From Gloeopeniophorella convolvens (lineage: Eukaryota; Basidiomycota; Agaricomycetes; Russulales): a stretch of 64,000 bases of DNA. Below, one piece after another: positions 21,290 through 34,400 of the stretch; the first letter of the stretch is position 1; every line of letters begins with the position of its first letter. Both the position numbers and the translations under genes were made by a program. Below the pieces are notes generated by a model. It saw only the letters and a program-made list of their open reading frames with translations. It was not told the DNA's origin and did not search any database. The stretch covers positions 248,001 through 312,000 of the forward strand of contig WTXD01000023.1 in assembly GCA_022496205.1 (NCBI GenBank), read 5' to 3'.

Positions 21290-23490
21290 ATGGATCAGCC
21301 AATTTTGCGCTCTCATCGCTCTGCCACGGGTCATCACAACCTGCTCCCAGCCGCGGAGACGCGTGGAACGCGTATCGTCTCATTCGTTCCCCTTCATACC
21401 CTCTTTGCATGGACGTTTGGGAGTGGTACTGTGGTGCGTCCCAGTATCATTATCCTGTCTCTGGCCGCTTCCTCACGGCGGCCTACAGTTCTGGCGAATA
21501 TGGCCAGCTGTCCTGTTACACACCCTATTTGCAACCGGTGCGTTTTCTTGCTGCGATCCTTGCACCAACCATGATCCGATCATCTGCAGCTGTTGTTTCC
21601 ATCTCGATGTGCACGGCGCTAAGCCTTGGCATTCCGAACGTCATGTTGACCGTATTAGGTGCGCTCTGTTCTCTCTAGAGATAATTGGAAAATAATCTTC
21701 TTTTCATAGGTGTCGTCATCGGTTTCGTCATCTCATACCGCGCCTCGTCTGGCTACGACCGATACTGGATGGGTAGGACAGCGTGGTCTGATGTGGTCAA
21801 GAATACCCGCACGCTCACGCGACTCGTCTGGTTCCACGTTCCGTTGCGGCTCACGCCCAAGACTCCCGAAGAGCTCTCTCAGCCCATCGTCCCGCCGCGC
21901 AACAAGGACGAGCTCCAAGCAGCCATGAAGGAGAAACGTGCAGCACTGGACTTGATCGAAGGGTGATCAAGCTGTCTCCATGGTCTACTTGCAATCGCTG
22001 ACATACGCGTAGTTTCGCCGTTGCGTTGAAGCATCATCTTCGAGGTGCGGAATGATTAATGACATGCGATGCTCGCCTTTGAGCTGACCAGTTCCCCAGG
22101 TGAATCGGGGATCTACTACGAAGACCTGTACGAGCTCGTTCGGCCATTGCACGGGGTATGCGGCCAGTTTGTGGCTTCAAATCTCTACTAATTTCAGCAT
22201 AGCGCGCGCATCGTGCACACGAACATAACGGCGCCAGCGCCTTATCAAGTGCTGCTGAACCTTGGCGCACGCGGGGTGCGGGATCAGAGCGTGACCCGCT
22301 TATCCCGCCAATCAATGGGTATGGCTCGATCCCTCTCTCGCGCACAACTTCGCGCTCGTCGCAGTCGTCAGAGCACCCCCTCCTCCCCGCGAGCCGCGAC
22401 ATCATCCCGTCGCTCTTCGGGCGCGTCTCTGCGGACTTGATTCCGTTCGCCTCGCATGTGCGCGAGATCTTCAGCTTCTATCGCTCGTTGGGCGCGTCCG
22501 ATTCGCAAAAGGTACGCGCGCTCCGTTCCTTCACGCGGTCATTGGCGCTTACCCGCTCGCATGGACACAGGAAGAGGCCAGCGCTGGTGGTCAGGGCGGC
22601 GTACAGCGCCGGTGGTCGGTTGGCGGCCCGACGCTGGGGCCGAAGGACCGGCCGCGCGTCGCGGGCGGCGGGGACAACATACCCATCGAAGTGCTGCGAC
22701 GCCTGAGCAACTGGTTTGCGCAGCTCGAGGAGCGCGGAACGGTCCCAGGGACGAGCCTGGGCTCCATGATCGGGCTGATTGCTGCTTTGGAAGACTCGGT
22801 ATCGAGTAAGCTTCAGCTCTTAGCCCGGCATGTCTTTGAGGATCTCACTCAGGGTTCGCAGCGGTGGAAAGGATCCTCACGACACCACTCCCTTTGTATG
22901 TGCTTGCATTCCAGTTGACTGAATCAGCATCTGACACACCATTTTAGCGTGTACTCCGTGCATATTAAGTACGCTAATGATTCGGATGCTATACTGACTG
23001 ATACTCACCTACCGTTCTGTCCATAGACAGTGAGTCCGACCTTCATGTCCACGGAAAAGGCGTCTCATATTGCACTAGCACTGTCTGGCTATACCTCTTC
23101 TTTCTACCCTTCCAGCTCGTAACGCAGTTCGGATGGCACACCATTCCAGGCGTTGCGATGGCATCGTTCATCTATCTTGGTTTCATGGCTGCAGGCGAAG
23201 AAATCGAGCAGCCTTTCGGTACGACCTTTCCCTCCTCGCTGGTTATTGGAGTGCTCACGTATCGTGACAGGATATGACGAGGTATGCAATGCAGAAAACT
23301 GCTCCTTCCTGAAGGTTGACGATGTGTGCAGAACGATTTGGACCTGGACATGTTCTGTCGAGACGTTGTGCATGCCGATATCGCGAGGCTCAAGGAGACG
23401 CCCGGTGACAACGTATTTTTGGGCTCTCGCCACGAGGCAACCCCACATAGTGCGCAGCCACCGGCGAGCGGAGACCTACTTGGAATATAG
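21290..23490 (+). CDS. Bestrophin-like (UPF0187/RFP-TM) putative chloride channel
   Basis: At least nine exons join in frame. Start MDQPILRSHR at 21290, then TFGSGTV|FWRIWPAVLLHTLFATG, VSISMCTALSLGIPNVMLTV and GVVIGFVISYRASSGYDRYW, followed by MGRTAWSDVVKNTRTLTR. The last two blocks are the family core. After that come SGIYYEDLYELVRPLHG, a Ser-rich variable loop, SHVREIFSFYRSLGASDSQK and LRRLSNWFAQLEERG. The C-terminal part has TVWLYLFFLPFQLVTQFGWH, GFMAAGEEIEQPFGYDENDL and DLDMFCRDVVHADIARLK. The TAG is at 23490. Bestrophin-family proteins form anion channels in membranes; the fungal UPF0187 members are little studied. GDENDLD-type acidic residues after the last helix match the calcium-clasp region of bestrophins. 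The gene looks intact; exon borders in 22.1-23.0 kb are less certain. Confidence 0.87.
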
Positions 23491-24729
23491 CAGGAGCAGT
23501 CGCTCGCGGCCATTGACATCGTTTCCGCGTGTTGCAGTGCGTCCGCGAGCACATCGGCGGTGAGGAGGGGCTCTGAGCTATGCCGAACAGGATCCATGTA
23601 GTCTTGGTGCGGCTGTCTAGAGAGCCTACTGGTCTCAGACTCCCCGTGTTAGCGGAGGCCCAGTGGCGGACGTTTGGAATCGGGTGAGGTGACCTTGTTA
23701 TTGACAGCCGCACCCCTACAGGCTTCTGGCTTCGCGATCTGTACATAGGTTTGCAAGAGCTCATTCGCGTTGGAAAACACGACCTTCCATATCTTTCAAT
23801 ACGCTATCCACCCTCGATCTTGCGGGCGCCGCTTCCTTGCCGCTTCCCAACATTCCTAATGCGATGTGATTGGCTATTACCCTTGATCCTGTCAAGACTC
23901 AAGGCATGGGACCGCCAGTATGATACTCGCAGATGTCAGGGCGTTCTCGACCAACGTAGTCCGCACCTCGCCGGGGCGACGAGTGAGCATTGTCAGTCAC
24001 TACTCTGTCGTTTCGCCAGGGCCAGTGCTCGTGACCCCGTTTGCGAATGGCTACTGCGTCGGCGGGCATGCGGGGCCGATCGCGGGCCGCAAGGCGCCGG
24101 ACGCGGGGAATTTTGCGTTGCCGTTGACGTGCCGCTGGGACACCTTCTGTACTACTCGGTACATGTGGGTTGTGTTTGACGCACAGGCCAGCCACGCGAT
24201 CTGTCTTCGGTCCCATGATCACCCGTGAACTCATGAAAACGATGTTACATGGGTTTGCAGCAAACATCCCCTGGCTCTTCGGCGGGATCGGGGTCATTCA
24301 AAATTGGCGAACAGTCTGTCAAGGCAGCATTAACAGGACGGTGGATTATCTTGGATTGTGTGGCCAGAGTGCGTGAGAAACGCTCTCAGGGCAGGTGAGC
24401 GAATCGGTCTAGTGAGCGCTTGAGAGGTTGCCAAGCTCATGGAAATGGTCATAGGGTAAGCAGCACGGTTTGATCGTTCCACGTATCTGGTCATACAGCG
24501 CTGAATGTCATAGGTCAACGTTCAACCGGTCACTTTTAGCCGTCTCATTGTGCATGGAAAACCCGAGGACGGAACCTCTGCGGTTTTTTCCATTCTCCCA
24601 CTATCCGCCCACCATCTTCTCTCTCATACCCTCTCCGTCATCCTTCACTGTCTTTCAGCAGCCCTGTTCTCGTCTCTCGCTGTCATTCTTTGCTTTTAAA
24701 CTGACTTTTGTTTCTCTGAATACGTGCAC
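23491..24729. other. Intergenic, nothing recognised
   Basis: About 1.2 kb between the bestrophin-like gene and the copper radical oxidase. The frames here lack protein-like features. The pyrimidine-rich stretch at 24590-24720 is probably the 5' leader of the oxidase gene. Confidence 0.5.
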
Positions 24730-26860
24730 ATGTTGTTTGCTTCGTTACTGGCCCTCGGGTCGGCCACTTCTGCGCTCGCGCAGCAACCTGGGTCATTCGT
24801 TCAGGCAGGCGATACCCTCGTTAGCGCAATGATGGTGCGCTCTGGACTCACGTCTTGATTTTATGTTTCTCATCTTGTTTCAGATGTTCGTCGGTAGCTC
24901 AGATAAAGTCTACATCCTCGACAAGGTAGAGGGCAACGCCCATCAGATTAACGGCCACTCTCTTTATGCCTCAGTCTGGTGAGCAAACTTGTTGAAGCTC
25001 GTGAATTTACGGTGATAGTCCCTAGGGATGTCAATTCGCGGACTGCGACACCGATGGACGTACAGACGAATCCCTTCTGTGCTGCCGGGATGCATCTACC
25101 CAATGGCTCCTACGCTACATTCGGTGGCAACAATGCAGTCGGTCCTAATGGCGACAACCACACACCTGGATCCACCAAACAGTTCGACCCTACCTACCAA
25201 GACTTCAGCGGCACACGGGCAATTCGCATCATTGACCCTTGTGAAGGCGATTATAACTCTTCTGGCTGTGCTTGGTACGACAACCCGAACGGCCTTGAGA
25301 TGGCCAAGCCCCGGTGGTACCCTGGCGCTGAGCCCCTCGCGGATGGCACGGTCGTGCTCATCGGTGGCTTCGCGCAAGGCGGCTACATCAATCGCATCTA
25401 TCCCAACACCGACCCCTTCTACGAAAGCAATGCTGCGGAGCCGACTTTCGAGTTCTATCCTGCACGCCCGGACCCTCCCGCAGTCATGAACTTTATGGGG
25501 AAGACCAGCGGGCTCAACGCGTTCTCCCTCACATACCTCATGCCTTCGGGCAAGATGTTCGTCCAGGCGAATTACTCGACCAGTGAGTCTGAATAAAACC
25601 ACGTGTCCGCGACTTACTGACTCTTCCTCAGTCCTCTGGGATTACGATGCCAACGTGGAAACCCCATTACCCGACATGCCAAACAAGATGGTTCGCGTAT
25701 ACCCTGCATCGGGAGCCAACGCCATGCTGCCTTTGACTCCTGCCAACAATTATACCCCGACCTTACTCTTCTGCGGCGGTCAGAACTTCGAGGACAAAGA
25801 ATGGGGTGACTATGGCTTCCCAGCCATCAACACCTGGGAGCGACCTGCATCAACCGACTGCCAACGCATCACCCCCGAGCCGCAAGATGGATCTGCACCG
25901 GCGTACGTTTCAGACGACCCCCTTCTCGTTGGGCGCACTATGGGACAGCTCGTCGCGCTTCCCGATGGGACGCTGTTACTCCTCAATGGCGGGCAGAATG
26001 GCACGGCAGGGTATGCGCAGGAAACAGGACAGACGTCCTCTTTTGCTGACATGCCATGGGGCGAGTCGCTCGCTTCGGGGCCCGTAGGCCAACCCGCCAT
26101 CTACAACCCCAACGCCCCTTCTGGCAGCCGGTGGTCGAACGCTGGCCTTGGTTCTTCGAAAATCCCTCGCCTCTATCATTCCTCAGCTATTTTACTCCCC
26201 GATGGCTCTGTCATGGTCGCCGGCTCGAACCCGAACTTCGACGTGAACTTGACAACCGTCTTCCCTACGACATACACCGCCGAGTATTTCTACCCTCCCT
26301 ATTTCTCGGCCACGACACGCCCGGCACCTCAGGGTATTCCGAAGACGCTGTCCTATGGCGGCAACCCCTTCGACATCACCGTTCCGTCCTCATCGTACAC
26401 CGGTAACGCGAATGACGCTGCGGCCAACACGACCGTCTGGCTCATCCGCCAGGGCTTCACGACGCACGCGATGAACCTGGGGCAGCGCAGCTTGCAGCTG
26501 AATAACACGTATACTGTGCAGGACGATGGCACGCTCGTGCTGCACACCGCGCAGCCCCCGCCGAACGCGAACCTCATCCAGCCCGGCCCTGCGTTCGTGT
26601 TCGTCACGATCAACGGCATCCCGAGCAACGGCTCGTATGTCCTCGTCGGCAACGGCCAGGTTGGCAAGCAGCCCACCGCGCCGGCGAGTGTGCTGCCTCC
26701 GAGCGTGCGCTCAAGCTCAGCGGGAAGCGGGTCCGGGTCAAATTCTAGCGGTGGGAGCGGGAGTAGTAGCAAGAACAACGACAACGGTGCGTTACCTTCG
26801 CGTGCTGGCTCGGTTGCCATCGCGCTCTTCGCGGCTGTCGTGGCGCTCGCGTTCTCATAG
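24730..26860 (+). CDS. Copper radical oxidase (glyoxal oxidase-like, AA5_1), secreted and GPI-anchored
   Basis: Extracellular oxidase that oxidises aldehydes such as glyoxal to acids, making H2O2. Exon 1 (24730 to about 24834) holds the signal peptide (MLFASLLALGSATSALA); further exons start near 24884, 25029 and 25632. The copper-radical site is complete: the Cys of NPFCAAG (thioether partner), Tyr of KPRWYPG, Tyr-His of PRLYHSS and His of FTTHAMN. GSNPNFDVN and the kelch-like GGxN/GG repeats also fit. After the C-terminal beta domain comes a Gly/Ser-rich linker and a hydrophobic tail (GSVAIALFAAVVALAFS), typical of a GPI signal, so it is probably held in the wall. That tail sets it apart from the freely secreted glyoxal oxidase of white-rot fungi and resembles the CRO1/CRO2-type oxidases. 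It may feed H2O2 to peroxidases. Intact, with all frame changes explained by introns. Confidence 0.93.
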
Positions 26861-27560
26861 CATGGTGTGGATTATGTGAGTCGATAACACTTGACGCTGG
26901 TGACACTGGTTGGATAGCAGGACCTTATACCATGGACTTGGCTTCTGGACAGTCGTTTGTGGACACTTATATTGTAGTTTTTGTCTTTCCTTAGACAGAA
27001 TAGTGGGATACCTTTACACTCATACGATGCCGTTTGACGCCCGTTCTCTTAAAAATAAATGAGAACAAATCAAAAAAAAAAAACACCGCGACACTAGTGG
27101 TGCTCTGCGCGACCCCAATCTGCCGCAACATGCTCCTGAGCCCGTCCACGACGACATCTCGATTTGGTTTTGCTCAGCCAGTGCTTGTCTCATCCGTGCC
27201 TGAGTCTGGAGGTCTTTTGCAGTACAATGTTCGAGCGCGCGCATATCCACGCGCCATGGACGTGCCAATAATCACCTGCGACATCTGGCGTAGGCAATCT
27301 AACTCAACGCCCCAGGGGTCCTAGGGCTCCCGCCTAAGCTGCGACGCGTAATATAGCCCGCAGCTCCCATAAAAACCCAATACAGCGTAACAAAACACGT
27401 TCAGCGACTATACTTACAACAACCTACACGCGCCACCGTTCCACGACACAATGTCCGACCACATCTAAGTACGGGAAACCCAAATCCATCAAGCCCGAGT
27501 CCATGATCGTCTGTTGCAACTGCGCAATTCCTATGTCCAACATGGTCTCAGCGAGGCATC
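26861..27560. other. Intergenic, nothing recognised
   Basis: 3' flanks of the converging oxidase and CFEM 3 genes. A poly-A run sits near 27071-27083. No gene seen. Confidence 0.5.
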
Positions 27561-28382
27561 TCACGTGAAGATCACGATGGCAGCTCCAATTCCAACCAGA
27601 AAAATGGTAGATGTCTGTTGCCCAGGAACAGCGGCGCCATTGCTCAGACCGAAGCCCGGAGCTGACAACGATGACGGTGGGGATGGCGCGGGAGGAGAAG
27701 GTGCCGGCGGCGGAGGCGGCGAAGGCGCTGCGGACGACGCCAAAGGCGTCGAGAACCTATCGTCGCTCGTGCTGCTGGAGAAAGGCCTATCTTCGCTACT
27801 GCTGCCTGAGAACGGCCGGTCCGAGTCGCTTGAGCTCCCGGAGAAGGTCCTGTCTTCGCTCGTACTGCTCCCGCTCGGGTTCGGGGTGGGCGAGGGCGCC
27901 GGAGTCACGCTCGGACCCTGCCCAGACGAGCTCGCTGTGCAGGCAGATCAGACCTTCGCCGGCGTGGAAAACACCTCAACACATACGTGCTGGAGCTAAT
28001 GTAACAGAGGATCCTGGGACAATTGGAACGTAGCTGTGTCAGCACACAGTCCACGGGTGCTGTCAATAACGGCATACCGGTACAAAGGTTTTTGAAGAGG
28101 TGTTCGGCTGCCTCGTCGTCCGAATGGGAACAAGACCTGTCGATGCAGGAATCTGTCGCCGATTTGAACCCTGGTGCGTTGCACAGACATGCAGTGTCTG
28201 AGCTATTGGGTGCTTCAGCGTCTGATGGCCGCGCTGATTGTGGAGAACATTGGGACGTACAGGTTGCAGTTGACCTGAGAGGCTGCAGATTCGGCGCAAG
28301 TCTGCGCACAATCAGGAAGGCTCTGAGCAGCGGTCCCAACGACAAAGAGTGACGCGAGCAGAATGGCGATGAGACGAGCCAT
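27561..28382 (-). CDS. CFEM-domain GPI-anchored protein 3
   Basis: Four exons on the minus strand (28382-28261, 28202-28078, 28013-27987, 27934-27561) sum to 648 bases, 215 residues, in frame. Signal peptide MARLIAILLASLFVVGTAA; CFEM with eight cysteines (CAQTC, VNCNLSDTACLC, DSC, RSC, KNLC). The Asp three residues before CxC (LSDTACLC) is the axial haem ligand in characterised CFEM proteins and is kept here. Intron 1 phase 2, intron 2 phase 1, and exon 3 is a 27-base micro-exon. The tail has repeated units of the form Ser/Asp-Arg-Phe-Ser (DRTFSGSSS, DRPFSGSSS, DRPFSSSTS) and a Pro-rich stretch before the GPI signal (IFLVGIGAAIVIFT). This is the family member here most likely to bind haem or iron at the cell surface. 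Confidence 0.87.
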
Positions 28383-29321
28383 GACGACAGAAAAAGCGGC
28401 TGGTTGGCAAAGCAAAGACGCTGCTACGACGGGGCTTGAGCTATCTCCAGCATGCCGTTTTATACCTTCCAGTCGAGTCCTGCATAGCCAGCTATCCCGA
28501 GCCGGTATCTGATGCCCAGAGTGACCATTTCTGCGGCGGGTCTGCGATGTCGTGTGCGTGGTACCAGCGAAAGCTTGGCGAGTGCCATTCAAGGCAGCGG
28601 GCAACCCCGGACGGCACCCCGATGTCCCCGCTCTGACCCGCCCACAGACCCCAGTTGCCTCTTCCGGCGAGCGCGCACCTTGCTCTCACCCACGATCAGC
28701 AGCAGCTGGTGACAGCACAACGCAAGCCAAGTCGCGGCAATGGCTGGTGTGGATCGTGCCGATTCTGGGCAGTGCCGTCGTACGCTCAATGCGCACATAA
28801 TTCTCTCGCGCAGGCTCTTTTCTCGTCGTGCGGCAGGGCTGGATTTTCCCATGCTGCCAGTCTCCGCAGCTGCGGGTTGGGCTGGGCATCACCCCGGAAA
28901 TGTTGTGCCCTGTACTTGTGGCGCCTGCTTCTGCTGGCTCTCTCTCACGCCATGGGTAGTTCACAGAAACTCGGTCGTCTTTTGGGCATAAGTGCGCTTC
29001 GGATCTTACCAGCAGAAGGAAGAGCCTGCATCGCCTTCAAGTCCTGCGATCCAGTGGTTCGGCAGGCGTGTCCTTGCCCTTTTATGATGTCTTTATCCGG
29101 CCAGGCGGTACCCACCTCTGCCCCGGCCCCTGAAATCTTTCGTGAAACTTTCCCATCCCTTGGGATCTCCGCTGTCAAGTTCTACACTTTTCCCATTACA
29201 CAGGAGCCATACAAATTTCAGTCAATGCCAGCACCTACTACCCAGAACTATGTCGTGTATATGCTGAGTAAAAATCCACGGAGCAGTTCGTAAAGTCTGT
29301 GATTCCAAACCCCGGGCGCCC
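28383..29321. other. Intergenic between CFEM genes 3 and 4
   Basis: A plus-strand frame of 212 codons (28655-29293) spans this interval, antisense in position to the promoter of CFEM 3. Its translation has no domain, signal or composition that I would call a gene. Confidence 0.45.
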
Positions 29322-30299
29322 TCAGACGATCATCGCAACCGCCGCCAGCCCACCTGCCACCAGAGCTAGAGCATGCGTGGGCGTTGCGAATGCTCCGTTC
29401 GCGGTGACAGTACTAGTTGTAGTCGATGTGGTACTGCTCGAACTGCTCGAGCTTAAGCTCTGGATCGAGCTCGAGCTCGGCGGCGCGGTAGGTGTCGATA
29501 GCGTGAGGGAGGTGGACGAGTCTGCGCTCGAAACGGTGCTCACAGCGCTGGATGCGGCACTGGACAGCGATGCGTCCGTACTGCTCGACGCGGAAGACGA
29601 GGAACTGGAAAGAGAGACGGAGGCGCTGCTTGATGAGGATGCAGTGCTCGATACAGACTTGGAGACGCCGCTCAATGTGGGCGAGGAGGTGCTATTAGTA
29701 CCCGAGCTCGTGGACGAAGAATGCTTCGATGTTTCGTGCGAGGACGTCTCATGGGTTGACGTTGAGGACCCGTTCTGCGAGGATGAAGGAAGTGGGGTGG
29801 GTAGGGTGAATGTTGTTGACGCTGTTCACAGCCAATCAGCCAAGTCGGCTCAGCATTCGTTCAAGAGAAGTGAGCGCACTGAACGATGAGCTTCCTGAGA
29901 AAGAAGAGGACGGCCCGGGGGCAAGCTCTATATCATACGTCATGTGAAGTTAGGAGCACGCGCATGCAAGCAAAGCTAGCGACACACACCGACGCAGAGC
30001 GCATCGAAGAACTGCTCGGCGTTTGCCGCGTCCTGCGGCGAGCAGTTCGAGACGAAGCAAGAGTCGCGTGCAACGACAGCATTCGGGTTATTGCACAAGC
30101 AAGCGACGTTGGAGCTGTGCCACGCCTGACGTCAGCGTGCGAAAGAGACGACCAGTGAATACGCCAGACGGACGTACATGCTGCAGCCCTTAGTGCTGTT
30201 GCGCGTACAATCCTGCGCGCACGACGAGATGGGGAATTGTGCGACCGCGCAGGCGAAGAGCGCAAATGCCAAAGCAAGGTGAAAGAGGCGGGGCATCAT
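29322..30299 (-). CDS. CFEM-domain GPI-anchored protein 4
   Basis: Four exons on the minus strand (30299-30178, 30114-29990, 29894-29880, 29821-29322) sum to 762 bases, 253 residues. Signal peptide MMPRLFHLALAFALFACAVA; eight CFEM cysteines (SSCAQDC, KGCSISNVACLC, DSC, SNC, DALC). The haem-ligand position is Asn (SNVACLC) instead of Asp. Exon 3 is a 15-base micro-exon between phase 1 introns. A long Ser/Thr tract and a GPI tail (ALALVAGGLAAVAMIV) follow. The gene is a near neighbour of CFEM 3 in the same orientation and shares exon sizes (122 and 125 bases for exons 1 and 2), so the two are probably a tandem pair. A TATA-like ATAAATA lies about 75 bases upstream. Confidence 0.87.
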
Positions 30300-30374
30300 A
30301 TAAGGATGATAGGCGAGAGAGGCGTCCGGGTGCGGGTGGTAGGTTGAGTGCCGAACCTCCCTTCACCTGCGCGG

Positions 30375-30381
30375 TATTTAT
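30375..30381 (-). promoter_or_regulatory. TATA-like box of CFEM gene 4
   Basis: ATAAATA on the minus strand about 76 bases before the ATG at 30299. Confidence 0.45.
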
Positions 30382-31173
30382 GACATGGAGCGGCGGGGAG
30401 CACCGTGCGCCGCATTATTGACGCATGAATAGGGTGTGGGGTTTACCTGCGGGAACGTGGGCGAGAAAATGGCACAGGGATGGAATGGCCAGTGCCAGAC
30501 AGGTGCGGCGAAGGGGTGCACACCGCCGTAGCATGGCATGGTCCCCACGTGGCATTGTGGCGGGCCCGAGTATGCCAGAAGTATGAAAACCTACAGGCAG
30601 AATGATGGCGTATGATGGCGTACTTCTAGCCTGTTCTATTTTGGGGGTGATGGAGCGGATGGTGCGTGTTCTGCACGCCTGGACGGAAGATTAGTGCAGG
30701 AGCTCAACAGTAGGCAGAGCGATGTGTCCTCCCAACCTATTATCGATCTGCGTTGAACTTGTAGCGTTGAAAGGCGGCAAGTTTCCAAAACTCTCACAAA
30801 TCGGGGGTGTTATTTGGTTGTGGGTTCGATGTTGCATTGCGTTATGTATGCAGCTGGGAAGAACGTCGTGGTCGGGGGGTTCTGAACAGGCTAAACCCCC
30901 GACGGGGGGAGCTGGCCGAGGCCGGCGGTGCCCAACGCGGACTCCGCGAGCCTCAATGCTAGTCCGAGGAGATGCGATGACCTAGTGGGTTGAACATGCC
31001 GTATGTACGCATAACCCTCGGAATGTGACAGGAATACCACGCCTAGTCATTGTGCAATCTTCATAAGGAAGTGAACCGGGACCTTCGGAATTGGGTCGTA
31101 GCCCAGACTCAATGCCAATGCCTGACAATGGCTCCAGGACGCATTTCGTGCAGAGGTGAAAGCGAGTGTGGGA
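30382..31173. other. Intergenic upstream of CFEM 4 and left flank of the LINE
   Basis: No gene seen. It ends at the target-site duplication of the LINE. Confidence 0.5.
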
Positions 31174-31188
31174 TAGGTGTGTCATGAT
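31174..31188 (+). repeat. Target-site duplication, left copy
   Basis: TAGGTGTGTCATGAT, directly next to the poly-A end of the LINE; perfect match to 36973-36987. Confidence 0.92.
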
Positions 31189-31440
31189 TTTTTTTTTTTT
31201 TTTTTTTTTTGTCAGCATTTATATTCCGCAACAGCGAGTCCATCGCAAGACGCGGTCGCACTACATACATAGTACAGTTTCACAGGGTCTGAGTCAGAGT
31301 ATGAGTAACGGGGCCGGGCGCAAATAGAAGTAGTAAGAAGTAATCAAAGTCCGATTCGCCGCTAGGGCGTTAGAGTTCCGAGCCGCTTTCACAGCGACAA
31401 AGCGGTGGCCACATATAGGCCGTAACCGCGCATGGGACCT

Positions 31441-34400
31441 TCAGGGAGGTTCCGGGGGCTGAGGGGGCGTGCGGGGCACCATCAGGCAGCGAGTGGCCTC
31501 AATGAACTTGGCCAGCGCGGCGCCCCCCTCCTTTGTTCCGAAGATTTTGTGCAGCGAGTAGTCGTGGGCGATGGGACGGAGGATGGTTCGGCGGGGTTCG
31601 GCGTAGAGTGGGCATGAAGTGAGGACGTGTTCGATGGTCTGGAGTGGAGCGTCTGGACAGTCGCATGACGTGCGTTCTGTCGGCTTCATCATGGCGGTGT
31701 AGGCACCGCAGAAGGCGTGGCCGGTGAGGAGACGGGTGAATGTGGATATGATGGGCCGGGCCGTCTTTGCCGAATGCATGGCTTGGTAAGCCGGTGCGAG
31801 TTTGCCGTTAGGCGGGTTGGGTAAGCCCCGCCAAGCGTCCGATCGCCGAGGAGATGCGTGCCAGCGTTGTTTCCAAGCAAACGCGGCAGCTTCCTTGTTG
31901 GACATTCGCTGATGGGAGAGAGTGTGGGGTTCTCTCTGGTTCGGAAGGAGGGGGAGGGAGACGCCGGATTTGGCGAGTTCGTCAGCGCGCTCATTGCCGA
32001 GGATTCCCGCGTGCCCCGGGCACCACCGGATTTCCACCGTCAGGTCCCTAGAATGAGAGAGGATATTGTCAATAGTTTGTTTGAATGTTAGGGAGTATTT
32101 CTGGGCCACGTGAGGGCGCGCAGAGTAGATCGTGTGGAGGGATGAAAAGGAGTCCGAAAGAAAGATGACGCGCCGGCAGTCAGGGTGTGACGTAAGAGTA
32201 GTCTGGGCCATCGTCGCCCCGGCAGCCAGGGCCGCCATCTCCGCATCAAATATAGTGGCGGTCGTCCCGAGGGACCTCGCCGTGTTGGCCGTTTCCGCTC
32301 CTCGGAAGAAGACGGTCGCGCCGTAGCCCGAGTGCATGACTGAATCCCCGTCCGGGTCGAAACGGGAGCCGTCTGTGAAAATAAAGAGTGTGTTCGATGA
32401 GCGATCAATGGAGTCGGCTTTGAGCCGAAGTATGTAGGGTTTGCGTGCGTCGCCACGGTAGGTATTTGTATCAATGATGAGACGTTTACCCCAGTTATTA
32501 CCGCGAGCCCATGGGGGCGCGGCGTATAGGTTGAGGCGTTCGCCTCCTTGCATGACTCTGGCGGCTAGTCGGGTGAGGGTAGTTTGGATGGGTCGCGAAC
32601 GGGGAATGGTGATGGGGAGTGGCGGTTTGCCGTCCTCCCAGACACCCCATTCGTTACCGAGTCGGGAGAGTAGTTGTGATTTTGCGTCTAGCTTGGATAA
32701 ACGCAAAGCCATGTTGCTGACGAGCATCTCCAGACGTAAGTCCATGGGGAGAATGCCCGCCAGCATCTGTAGGGGTTCAATGGGCGTCGTACGAAACGCG
32801 CCCATGGTGAGTCGGATGCCGTCGTTCATGGCAGTCTGAAGAGAGCGGATAAGAGTTTTTTGTCCTGTACCCCGGTACCAGACCGGGGCAGCGTAGGTTA
32901 GGACAGGGAGAACAATGCCGTTGATGGCCAGCCTCCAGTTGGCGAGGTCTAGGCCGCGGATGGAGTTGCCCAAAATGCGTAGCGCGTTGATTGAGCTTTT
33001 GGCGCGTGCGCACATGATTTTCACGTGTTGGTCGAACTTGAGGGTTGGGTCGAAGTAGATGCCGAGGTATCTCACGCAAGTAGACGCGCGAATGGTGATG
33101 TCAGCATTTTTCTTCGGAGACCAGACTTTGAGTGCCTTAGGTAAGGTCGCGCGGCTCCAGGGTTTCCTAAAGAAGATGAGTTCGCTTTTGGACTCCTCGA
33201 TTTGGAGTCCGGCTCGCGTAAGCCAGTCAAGGCAGTCAGCGTAAGCGTCTCATAATAGGAGTTTGACGCGAGTGAAGTCTGAACCGCATGCGAAAATGTT
33301 ACCGTCGTCCATGTACATGCTAAGCGAAGTGTTCGCCCACTTTCTCCCAATGTGGAGTAGTGGGGACGCGTAGATGATGGATAAGACGGGTGAGAGCGGG
33401 GAGCCTTGCGGCGTCCCAACCGCCAGGTCTATCGGGTCGCCCGTGTACCCGTTGAAACGGAGTCTGACTTTACGGTCTGCGAGGAATGATCTGGTCCATT
33501 CGCAGGTCTCGTTAGAGAAACCTAGATCGCGCATGATCTGGATGGCGCGATCGTGGTTGATATTGTCGAAGAAGCCTTGGATGTCGAAGAGGAGACATCC
33601 GGCGACCAGTCCTTGTTCGGTGGCCGCCTGTATGTCATGCACCATAGTGAGGCCGGCGTCCGTACAGTTGGAGGCATTCCTGCCTCCAAACTGATTGGTG
33701 GGGACGATGCGGTGGGTGCCTATGTCATGAAGGATTCTGCGCGTCATCACTTTCTCAAGAAGTTTGCCGAAGCACTCTAGTAGAGCGATCGGGCGCCAGT
33801 TTTTGACCTGTGAGTAGTCAGTCCGGTTCGGTTTGGGAATCATGACGACCATGGCGGTCTTCCATGGTCGGGGGTGGTGACCGAGTTTGAGGCACGCGTC
33901 AAAGAGTCGCATGATCCGGGCCGGGTGGAGGGCCCAGACTCGTTTGATGAGGTTGTACGCATGTCCACTTAGGCCTGGGGCAGACCGTTGTGACGCGTCT
34001 TTGAGGCAGTCATCTATCTCTTGTTCGCAGATAGGATGATGCGGCCTTGTTGGGTGGATAGGCGGGTCGTCTGGGAACCGAAGCGGGACTACAGGGGGAG
34101 TGGCGTTAAAGCATCTCCTCTGGAACGCGTCAGCAATGAGCGGAGATGAATCAAGTAGTCGGCCGTCGTCCCCTTTGAGGAAAGGGACGTTTTTGAGGCG
34201 GCGGCCATGACGCCACTTGGCTACTGACCATAGCGTGTCTATGTCAGCGTAGCCGAGGAGTTTGTTGGCCCATTCTCGTTTGGCGACCTTGACTTTCTTC
34301 TTCATTTCTTTCGCAAGCGATTTGCGTTCTTCGTCTGTTTGCGCCTCCCGGACTAGCTTGACGGCTGCTTGGCACTCAGAGTTCCACCATTTGGATTCGA

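Noticed and set aside
28655..29293. Plus-strand frame of 212 codons between CFEM genes 3 and 4
   Set aside because: No protein-like features, and it covers the promoter of CFEM 3.
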